From Actinomycetota bacterium (GTDB lineage: Bacteria > Actinomycetota > Thermoleophilia > Gaiellales > Gaiellaceae), in NCBI GenBank assembly GCA_005885085.1, contig VAXY01000013.1, forward strand, positions 12,986 through 19,387: a DNA stretch of 6,402 nt. The letters are read 5' to 3'. Within the stretch, counting starts at the first letter, position 1. Each line of letters opens with the position of its first letter. The notes under the pieces were generated by a model. It saw nothing but the letters and a program-made list of their open reading frames with translations, had not been told where the DNA came from and did not search any database. The position numbers and the translations under genes were made by a program. Positions 1 through 5,804 of the stretch are shown here, in pieces.

Positions 1-380
1 CCGATCCGTTCGTGGCGCGGCTGGCCGGCGCGAACGTCCTCTCCGGGGTCGCCGCACGGGCGCCGAACGGCCTCACGGCGGTCCTGCTCGACGACGGCCC
101 GACCGTGTTTGCGGCGGACGTGGCCTCGGGCCGTACCGAGGTGGTCGTCTATCCCTGGGACGTGTCACTCGCACGTGAGGCGCCGGACGACTCGGCGCTG
201 AACCACATCTCGGACGAGATCGTCTCGCTGACGCCGCTCGGGAATCGCGCCCGGGTGCGCCTGCGGACGCTGACGGCGGAGATCACGACCACTTCCACCG
301 AGCGGCTTCACCTCAGGCCGGGGGACACGGTCGTCGCGAGCTTCAAGGCCACGCAGGTCAGCCTGTTGCCCGGCGGTTAG
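1..380 (+). CDS. ABC transporter ATPase, C-terminal TOBE/Mop-like domain (partial, 5' end outside window)
   Basis: The reading frame is open from the left edge (first full codon at position 3, residues DPFVARLAG...) and stops at TAG 378-380, giving 125 visible residues. The opening residues, reading 'FVARLAGANVL', resemble the linker just after the nucleotide-binding domain of ABC ATPases. The stretch VVVYPWDVSLARE and the final part (NRARVRL...AEITTTS...LRPGD..VASFKAT) match the TOBE/Mop-type domain at the end of molybdate/tungstate importer ATPases (ModC/WtpC-like). In that family this domain binds oxyanion or regulates transport, while ATP hydrolysis lies in the part missing here. No Walker motif is visible because the window starts too late. 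The gene is functionally unrelated to the respiratory genes that follow 28 bases later. Substrate specificity is inferred from resemblance only; another oxyanion or polyamine importer is possible. Confidence 0.75.
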   Translation, partial: DPFVARLAGANVLSGVAARAPNGLTAVLLDDGPTVFAADVASGRTEVVVYPWDVSLAREAPDDSALNHISDEIVSLTPLGNRARVRLRTLTAEITTTSTERLHLRPGDTVVASFKATQVSLLPGG

Positions 381-408
381 CAGCAAGTCGATCGGGTACA
401 GCCGTGCC

Positions 409-1344
409 GTGACCGGGTCGGGTCAGTCGGTGCTGACTCCGCATTCGGGCCCCGAGCACAGCATTACCACGCTCTGGTGGGTGATGTTCGGCGGCGCCTG
501 CGTCGGCTTGACCGTGGTCGCGACGCTGTTACTGCTCGGCTGGATCCGCCGCAATCGCGACGCGCTGCCGTTCGGCGGCAGCGAGCGCGCCGCGACGCGC
601 CTCGTCGTCGGGCTGGGAATCGCAACACCGATCGTCCTGCTGTCAGCGCTCTTCGTCTGGTCGGACGTCCTCGTGATTCGCTCCACGGCCGCACCGTCGC
701 CGCGCTCGACTGCCCTGACCGTCCACGTGATCGGCCACCAGTGGTTCTGGGAGATCCGCTACGGCGGGTCGCACGCGTCGACTGCGAACGAGCTCCAGAT
801 CCCCGTGCGCACGCGCGTGAACATCGTCGGCACGACTGCCGACGTCATCCACAGCCTCTGGGTGCCGGAGCTGAACCGCAAGATCGACCTGATCCCCGGG
901 CGCACGAACCGCGTCCTCCTCTACGCCGACCGGCCGGGGACGTACCTGGGCCAGTGCGCCGAGTTCTGCGGCCTCCAGCACGCCCACATGGAGCTGGTCG
1001 TGGTGGCCGAGCCGCGCGCACGCTTCGCGCAGTGGCTGCGGACCCAAGGCACGCCGGCCTCGTCGAACGCCGGTGGCGCCGGGCTGCAGCTGTTCCTGAG
1101 CAAGGGATGCGCGAACTGCCACGAGATCCGCGGCACGGCCGCCCGCGCGCACGTCGGCCCGGACCTGACGCATGTCGGGTCGCGGGCGACGCTGGCCGCA
1201 GGGACGATCCCGAACGACCGCGCCCACCTGACGGCGTGGATACGCGACCCGCAGCAGCTCAAACCCGGCACGAAGATGCCTCAGCTGCCGCTGTCGCAGC
1301 GAGAGCTCGCGGTCCTCGCCACCTACCTCGAAAGGCTCAAATAG
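409..1344 (+). CDS. ctaC: Cytochrome c oxidase subunit II with C-terminal cytochrome c domain (caa3 type)
   Basis: This 311-residue subunit (also called CoxB) accepts electrons and passes them through the CuA centre to subunit I. Two membrane helices lie at about residues 20-45 and 62-90. The CuA domain follows at about 103-200, with ligands His148 and, in the motif CAEFCGLQHAHM, Cys183, Glu185, Cys187, His191 and Met194. The aromatic electron-entry stretch HQWFWE is at 110-115. A fused class I cytochrome c domain occupies about 222-311, with haem motif CANCH at 234-238 and probable axial Met290 (KMPQ). These features make it a cytochrome c oxidase, not a quinol oxidase. GTG 409 is the first start codon in the frame after the last upstream stop. 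It has no clear ribosome site, and GTG 430 or ATG 484 are weaker alternatives because they cut into the N-terminus or helix I. No lipoprotein signal is visible, so helix I probably acts as the export signal. It is the first gene of the respiratory cluster. Confidence 0.95.
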   Translation: MTGSGQSVLTPHSGPEHSITTLWWVMFGGACVGLTVVATLLLLGWIRRNRDALPFGGSERAATRLVVGLGIATPIVLLSALFVWSDVLVIRSTAAPSPRSTALTVHVIGHQWFWEIRYGGSHASTANELQIPVRTRVNIVGTTADVIHSLWVPELNRKIDLIPGRTNRVLLYADRPGTYLGQCAEFCGLQHAHMELVVVAEPRARFAQWLRTQGTPASSNAGGAGLQLFLSKGCANCHEIRGTAARAHVGPDLTHVGSRATLAAGTIPNDRAHLTAWIRDPQQLKPGTKMPQLPLSQRELAVLATYLERLK

Positions 1345-1866
1345 CCGTCGAGGTCCTCGCCCCGGCCCCGGCGCGCAGCCGTCTCGAACGACTCGAGCTG
1401 ATCTGGGAAGAGCGTCCCGGCCTGCTCGGCTGGCTGACGACGGTGGACCACAAGCGCATCGGCCTCCTCTATTTCTTCACGACGCTCGTGTTCTTCGGGG
1501 CGGGCGGCGTCGAAGCGCTGTTGATCCGGACGCAGCTCGCGGGACCGAATGGAAAGGTGCTCTCGCCGGAGGCCTTCGACCAGGTCATGACCATGCACGG
1601 CGTGACCATGATCTTCCTCTTCATCATCCCGATGACGACGGGCGCGTTCGGAAACTACTTGCTCCCGCTGATGATCGGCGCGCGCGACATGGCGTTCCCG
1701 CGCCTGAACGCGCTCAGCTACTGGCTCTTCCTCGGCTCCGGCGTGTTCCTCTACGCCGGACTGCTGATGGGCAAGGGGCCGAATTGCGGCTGGTTCTGCT
1801 ACACGCCGCTGAACACGAATGCATACGACCCCGGGCTCAACGCCGATTTCTACGCACTCGGGCTGA

Positions 1867-1905
1867 TCTTCAACAGCATGTCGAACACGGCGCGCGCCCG
1901 GCATG
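1867..1905 (+). other. Frameshift and deletion junction inside subunit I
   Basis: Both the upstream frame (residues ending ...FNSMSNTA) and the downstream frame (RAPGMSFNRMPLF...) are open here. The downstream frame has a TGA at 1864-1866, so the crossover must lie after it. The best junction is about 1888-1893, where protein similarity changes frame inside a short alternating GC tract. With bovine COX1 spacing, 12 residues of helix IV are absent between Ala (codon 1890) and Arg (codon 1891). That equals a loss of about 38 nt, which also gives exactly the observed frame change. ATG 1903 has no ribosome site ahead of it, so the second part does not look like a separate gene. Confidence 0.8.
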
Positions 1906-3163
1906 TCGTTCAACCGCATGCCGCTGTTCGTGTTCGCCATGTTGGCCGTCTCGCTCTCGCTCATCTTCGCGCTGCCGTCGCTGACGACGGATCTCGTCTT
2001 CCTCGAGCTGCAGCGGAAGGTCGGCTTCCACTTTTTCGACGTCGCGCACGGCGGCGATGCGCTGTTATGGCAGCACCTGTTCTGGCTGTTCGGCCACCCA
2101 GAGGTCTACATCATCATCCTGCCGGCGATGGGGATCGCGACCTCCATCATCCCGACGTTCGCGAAGCGGAAGATGGTCGCTTTTCCGCTCGTCGCTCTGG
2201 CGGAGTTGCTCGTCGCGTTCATCGGCTTCGGCGTCTGGGGGCACCACATGTTCGCAACGGGCCTGCCGGTGGGCGCGCTCGTGTTCTTCGCCGCCGCCTC
2301 GATGATGGTCGTGATCCCGAGCACGATTCAGATCTACGCCTGGCTCTTCACGGTCAACCTGGGCCGGCCGGAGTTTCGCGCGCCGCTCCTGTTCATCGGC
2401 GGCTTCATCGGGCTGTTCGTGATCGGCGGTCTCTCGGGGATCATGTTCGCGGCGGTCCCGTTCGACCAGGCGACGACGGACACGTACTTCGTCGTCGCGC
2501 ACTTCCACTTCATCATCTTCGGCGCTGCGGTCTTCCCGATCCTCGGCGGGATGTACTACTGGTTCCCGAAGGTGACCGGGCGCATGTACCACGAGCGCCT
2601 GGCGCAGGCGTCGTTCTGGGTCACCTTCGCCGGGACGATGCTGACGTTCTTCCCGATGCACATCGTCGGGCTGCTCGGGATGACGCGCCGCGTGTACACG
2701 TACCACGCCGGCTTCGGCTGGGATGCCTACAACTTGGCCGAGACGGTCGGCGCGTTCATCCTGGCGTTCGGGTTGCTGATGATCTTCGGCAACCTGCTCT
2801 GGAGCCGGTTCCGCGGCGCGCCGTCTGGGCCGGACCCCTTCTTCGGCGGAACCCTCGAGTGGACCACGAGCTCACCGCCGCCGCCGTACAACTTCCCGGT
2901 CATCCCGAGGGTGTCGAGCCCGTACCCGAACTGGGATCGGGTCGAGGGTGGGCTCCAGCTCGACCACGGCCACGAGACGCCGGCGACGACGGTTCGCGAC
3001 GGCCATTTCGACGAGGTGCTCAAGATGCCGTCCGAGTCGGGCTTGCCGATCGTGCTCGCCTTCTCGGTCACCGTCCTGTTCATCATGCTGCTGACGACCC
3101 ATTTCGTCGTCGCGGGCATCTTCGCTGGGATTGCGGGGCTCGTCCTTGCCGCGTGGCACGCGC

Positions 3164-3168
3164 AGGAG
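3164..3168 (+). promoter_or_regulatory. Ribosome binding site (AGGAG) for ctaE
   Basis: AGGAG lies 11 bases before GTG 3180, inside the last codons of subunit I. It supports that GTG as the start of subunit III, the position that overlaps the subunit I stop. It is the clearest Shine-Dalgarno-like site in the window; the spacing is slightly long. Confidence 0.5.
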
Positions 3169-3179
3169 CCGGCGGAACA

Positions 3180-3758
3180 GTGAGCACGGTTCCGTACGCC
3201 CAGCGAGTCGCCAAGCCGAACGGCTGGTGGGGGATGGTCGTCTTCGTCGCGACCGAGGCGACGCTGTTCGGGACGCTGATCGGGAGCTACTACGACCTCC
3301 GCTTCAGGACTCCGCGCTGGCCGCCCGCCGGTGTGCCCGACCCGAAGGTCGCGGTGCCGCTGATCTTGCTCGCCGTGCTCGTCTCGACGAGCATCCCGGT
3401 CCAGCTTGCCTCCGTCTTCGCGCGCGCGGGACGCACCGCCGCCACGCGGCTCGCGCTCCTCACGGCCCTCGTCCTGCAGAGCGGCTATCTCGCCCTGCAG
3501 ATCCACCTCTATGTCGACGACCTGCACAGGTTCTCGCCGCAGGCGACGGCGTACGGCTCGATCTACTTCACGATGGTCGGTGCGCATCACGCGCACGTGC
3601 TCGTCGGGATCGTGCTGGAGGCGTGGCTGCTGCTGCGCCTGTTCGGCGGCAACACCGTCTATCGAGCCGTCGGGGTTCAGGCGACGGCCTTCTTCTGGCA
3701 CGCGGTCAACGTGCTCGCCGTCGCCGTGACCATCGTCCAGCTCTCGCCGTCGCTGTGA
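3180..3758 (+). CDS. ctaE: Cytochrome c oxidase subunit III, short five-helix form
   Basis: This 192-residue integral membrane subunit (CoxC) binds subunit I and supports sustained proton pumping. Five hydrophobic segments are visible at about residues 15-38, 57-80, 88-110, 124-152 and 165-188. This matches the short form that lacks the first two helices of the mitochondrial protein. Family marks include the Glu in VATEATLFG (Glu26) in the first helix, the HHAHVLVG stretch at 136-143, and FFWHAVNVLAV near the end, equivalent to the 'WHFVDVVW' element. GTG 3180 overlaps the subunit I stop as GTGA and has AGGAG upstream. The stop TGA 3756-3758 overlaps the next start in the same way. The frame of this gene is the same as that of the N-terminal part of the broken ctaD, and no stop separates them. 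Automatic gene callers may therefore merge the two or misplace this start. Confidence 0.93.
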   Translation: MSTVPYAQRVAKPNGWWGMVVFVATEATLFGTLIGSYYDLRFRTPRWPPAGVPDPKVAVPLILLAVLVSTSIPVQLASVFARAGRTAATRLALLTALVLQSGYLALQIHLYVDDLHRFSPQATAYGSIYFTMVGAHHAHVLVGIVLEAWLLLRLFGGNTVYRAVGVQATAFFWHAVNVLAVAVTIVQLSPSL

Positions 3759-4129
3759 GGCAGCTGCGTCCCGAGCTGATGCAGTGGTACGGCCTCTTCG
3801 GCGCCGCCCTCGCCTGGAGCGCCCAGCTCGTCGTCGGCTGGGGCGTCGCCTACGCAGATTGCACGGCCGCTTCGAGACACTGGGGTCTCGACGTCGTCAC
3901 GTGGGAGATCGTGCTCATGGCAGTGGGGGTGACGCTCGCGGTGCTCGCCGAGGCTGCTGCGATCAACGTCCTGCTCGCAACGCGGCAGCTCGACTACGAC
4001 GACGTGCCGCCGCTCGGGAGGCGTCACTTCTTCGCCTACGCGGCCGCGCTCGGAAATGTGCTCTTCACCGCCGCGATCCTCCTGAACGGGATCGGCGCCC
4101 TCGCGAACGTCACGTGCAGGCCCGCATGA
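3755..4129 (+). CDS. Small three-helix membrane protein of the oxidase/bc cluster, function unknown
   Basis: This 124-residue protein has three predicted membrane segments at about 10-33, 50-76 and 92-117. Cys36 follows helix 1 and Cys121 follows helix 3, so with three helices both should lie on the same face, where they could pair or bind a metal. I do not recognise a named family. It loosely resembles small hypothetical proteins with a 'G..AW..QL..G...A.C' first helix seen beside haem-copper oxidase genes. GTG 3755 overlaps the subunit III stop (GTGA), and the protein's own stop overlaps the qcrC start (ATGA). ATG 3779 is an alternative start eight codons in; neither has a good ribosome site. 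Actinobacterial clusters usually place qcrC directly after subunit III, so this gene sits inside an otherwise standard junction. It may be an accessory or assembly subunit of the oxidase or supercomplex; that role is inferred from position only. Confidence 0.8.
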   Translation: MRQLRPELMQWYGLFGAALAWSAQLVVGWGVAYADCTAASRHWGLDVVTWEIVLMAVGVTLAVLAEAAAINVLLATRQLDYDDVPPLGRRHFFAYAAALGNVLFTAAILLNGIGALANVTCRPA

Positions 4130-4824
4130 GGGCGCTCCTCGTCTGCGCTGCGGCGGCGCTGCTGTTCGTCCCCGGTGCACATGGCGGAGACCTGGGGGCA
4201 CAGCTCTACGGCGCCGGCTGCATCACCTGCCACGGGCCGGAAGGTAGGGGCATCGCGGACCGAGGCCCTTCGCTGCGCGGCGCCGGCGCGCGTGCGGCCG
4301 ACTTCTACCTGCGCACGGGGTACATGCCGCTCGCGAGCCCACACACGCAGCCGGATCGCAGCCGTGTGCTCTTCTCGCAGAGAGAGCTTGCCGCGCTCGT
4401 CGCGTACGTGGCGTCACTGGCGCCCGGGCCGCGGATTCCGACGCCGCATCCCGCGCGCGGCAACCTCGCGGAGGGACAGGAGCAATTCACGGAGCACTGC
4501 GCCGGCTGCCACCAGATCGTCGCCGAGGGCGGCTACGTCACCAACGCCGTCGCGCCGCCGCTGAAGCACGCAGGCCCCGTCGAGATCGCGGAGGCGGTGC
4601 GCACCGGGCCGTACCTGATGCCGCGCTTCTCTGCGCAGCAGATCACGGACGCGCAGCTCGACTCGATCATCCGCTACGTCATCTACGCCAAGCACCCGGA
4701 CGACCGAGGCGGTTGGGCGCTCGGCCACCTCGGGCCGGTGCCGGAAGGGCTCGTGACGTGGTTCGTCGGCATCGTCCTGCTGGTCGCGACTTGCCTCGTG
4801 ATCGGAAGGCGGCTGCACCCGTGA
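4126..4824 (+). CDS. qcrC: Cytochrome bc complex diheme cytochrome c subunit
   Basis: This 232-residue, membrane-anchored diheme cytochrome c takes electrons from the Rieske centre and hands them to the oxidase, replacing a soluble cytochrome c. A hydrophobic signal sequence covers about residues 1-20. The first haem domain has CITCH at 32-36 with probable ligand Met67 (GYMPLA). The second has CAGCH at 125-129 with probable ligand Met165 (YLMPRF). A C-terminal membrane anchor runs about 208-226, just after GPVPEGLV, an element typical of actinobacterial QcrC. Length is a little below that of mycobacterial QcrC. ATG 4126 overlaps the previous stop as ATGA, with only a weak AGG five bases upstream. 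The stop overlaps the qcrA start. Both CxxCH sites and both distal methionines are intact, so a functional product is expected. Confidence 0.93.
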   Translation: MRALLVCAAAALLFVPGAHGGDLGAQLYGAGCITCHGPEGRGIADRGPSLRGAGARAADFYLRTGYMPLASPHTQPDRSRVLFSQRELAALVAYVASLAPGPRIPTPHPARGNLAEGQEQFTEHCAGCHQIVAEGGYVTNAVAPPLKHAGPVEIAEAVRTGPYLMPRFSAQQITDAQLDSIIRYVIYAKHPDDRGGWALGHLGPVPEGLVTWFVGIVLLVATCLVIGRRLHP

Positions 4825-5804
4825 GGCGCTGGCTGATCGCGCTCGTGGTGCTCGTGCTCGGACGCCTGCGGCGGCGGCCGGAGCTCGACTCGGGGGGGCG
4901 GATCGTGCCACCCGGCGGCCCGGACCGGCGTGCGGAGAGTCTCGTGCTCCTGCTCTTCGCCGGCGCGACCCTGTGCGGCGCCGCGGTGCCGGTGGTCTAC
5001 GCGTGGGACGCGATCCCGGATCAGACGCAGTTCCTCGGGCTCGCGTTCGGCCTTGCCTTCGCGTTCAGCTCCGCCGCGTGCATCGTGATCGGAAAGCGCC
5101 TGGTCGTGACGGAGGAGCTCGAAGAGGACTACGGCCTCTCCCATCCGGACGACCGGGAGGCGCTCGAGCAGCTCGTCGAGGAGAGCGGTGACCGTTTCAC
5201 ACGCAAGCGCCTGCTGTTTCTCGCCGGGGCGGGGGCGGGATCGGCGCTCGGCGCCGCGCTGCTCACACCCGCGGCTTCGCTCGGGCCGGTCTTCGACGTC
5301 TCGTCGCTGTACCGCACGCCGTGGCACCGTGGCGTGCGCCTGGTCGACGAGACAGGTCGCGCTCTGCGCGCCGGCGACATCGAAGAGGCGACCTTCTATA
5401 CGGCGTACCCGGAGCACGCGGACCGCGAGCAGATGGGCGCTCCGGTCGTGGTCGTGCGGCTGAAGCCGGAGCAGCTACGCCTCCCGGACGACCGCCGTGG
5501 CTGGGCGCCGGCGGGCATCCTGGCGTACTCGAAGATCTGCACGCACGCGGGCTGCGCGATCGCCCTCTACCGCAAGCCGACCTTCGCGCCGGTGGAGCCT
5601 CGGCCGGCGCTCGTCTGTCCCTGCCATTACTCCACCTTCGACGTCGCGAACGGCGGCGGCGTCCTTTTCGGCCCTGCCGGCCGGCCGTTGCCGCAACTGC
5701 CGCTGGCGATCGACGCTTCGGGCGGGCTGCGCGCCGCCGGCAACTTCTCCGGCCCCGTCGGCCCGTCATGGTGGGGCGTCCGCAACCACGGCGCGCGCTC
5801 GTGA
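4821..5804 (+). CDS. qcrA: Cytochrome bc complex Rieske iron-sulfur subunit, three-helix actinobacterial type
   Basis: This 327-residue protein carries the 2Fe-2S centre that oxidises quinol at the Qo site. Membrane helices lie at about 39-62, 69-91 and 130-149, followed by an outward-facing Rieske domain. Box 1 is CTHAGC (Cys240, His242, Cys245) and box 2 is CPCHYS (Cys266, Cys268, His269). By family rule Cys240, His242, Cys266 and His269 bind the cluster, and Cys245-Cys268 form a disulfide. Three helices are typical of actinobacteria; other bacteria have one. A further short hydrophobic stretch (residues 4-14) lies at the very N-terminus and may be a fourth segment or an artefact of start choice. 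The third helix, which is Tat-dependent in studied actinobacteria, is preceded by TRKRLLF, so an Arg-Lys pair stands where Arg-Arg is expected. GTG 4821 overlaps the qcrC stop (GTGA), and a GGAAGG element lies 11 bases upstream. Confidence 0.94.
   Translation: MRRWLIALVVLVLGRLRRRPELDSGGRIVPPGGPDRRAESLVLLLFAGATLCGAAVPVVYAWDAIPDQTQFLGLAFGLAFAFSSAACIVIGKRLVVTEELEEDYGLSHPDDREALEQLVEESGDRFTRKRLLFLAGAGAGSALGAALLTPAASLGPVFDVSSLYRTPWHRGVRLVDETGRALRAGDIEEATFYTAYPEHADREQMGAPVVVVRLKPEQLRLPDDRRGWAPAGILAYSKICTHAGCAIALYRKPTFAPVEPRPALVCPCHYSTFDVANGGGVLFGPAGRPLPQLPLAIDASGGLRAAGNFSGPVGPSWWGVRNHGARS

Larger units (their letters stand above)
1341..3183 (+). pseudogene. ctaD: Cytochrome c oxidase subunit I (haem a/a3-CuB), frameshifted with internal deletion
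   Basis: This is the catalytic, proton-pumping subunit (CoxA), family A1. It is read in two frames. Counting from codon 1341, the first part (to about 1892) holds membrane helices I-IV, haem a ligand His86 (MTMHG), and the D-channel residues Asn105, Asp116 and Asn123. The second part is in another frame (from about 1891 to TGA 3181-3183). Numbered from ATG 1903, it has GHPEVY with His65, Glu67 and Tyr69, CuB ligands His114-His115, and haem ligands His200 and His202 (VAHFHF). At the break, the family's 'xAINFxxTxxxM' end of helix IV is missing before RAPGM. A Gln (143) stands at the usual K-channel lysine position. The C-terminus runs about 95 residues past the usual end and adds two membrane helices. 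The N-terminus lacks a standard start: codon 1341 is ATA, and the first GTG is at 1443. Conservation elsewhere suggests a recent lesion or an assembly error. Confidence 0.9.

Noticed and set aside
381..408. Promoter or terminator between the ABC ATPase and ctaC
   Set aside because: The gap is only 28 bases, with no -10/-35-like pair, no clear inverted repeat and no T run. A promoter may lie inside the upstream gene, but nothing visible supports a location.
404..412. Three-codon leader ORF (GTG CCG TGA) overlapping the ctaC start
   Set aside because: It is far too short and has no ribosome site, so it is expected by chance in this base composition.
1867..1905. Programmed ribosomal frameshifting in ctaD
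   Set aside because: There is no slippery heptamer or stop-associated shift site, and about 12 conserved residues are missing as well, which a simple frameshift would not explain. An intein or intron is excluded because sequence is lost, not gained.
1903..3183. An independent gene starting at ATG 1903
   Set aside because: It begins mid-protein at the loop before helix V, the conserved RAPG just upstream is in the same frame, and there is no ribosome site. It is the second part of the broken subunit I.
2727..3701. Long minus-strand ORF (324 residues), plus similar ones at 2065-2706, 1323-1964, 643-1227, 4683-5417 and 5924-6382
   Set aside because: They are antisense shadows of real genes in GC-rich DNA. 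Their products are rich in Arg, Asp and Pro, have low-complexity character and no recognisable domain.
477..3758. A single 1,093-residue plus-strand ORF
   Set aside because: It is a composite: the shadow of ctaC, the true N-terminal part of ctaD, the shadow of the ctaD C-terminal part, then true ctaE. No single protein of this form is supported.
409..3758. Quinol oxidase or cbb3-type oxidase
   Set aside because: Subunit II has the full CuA ligand set and a haem c domain, and subunit I has the A1-type HPEVY motif, so it is a cytochrome c oxidase of the caa3 kind.
3131..4129. Long upstream extension of the small membrane protein
   Set aside because: The part before 3755 is an Arg-rich shadow of ctaE; hydrophobic, protein-like sequence begins only after GTG 3755. 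The same applies to the upstream extensions of qcrC (3784-4125) and qcrA (4713-4820).
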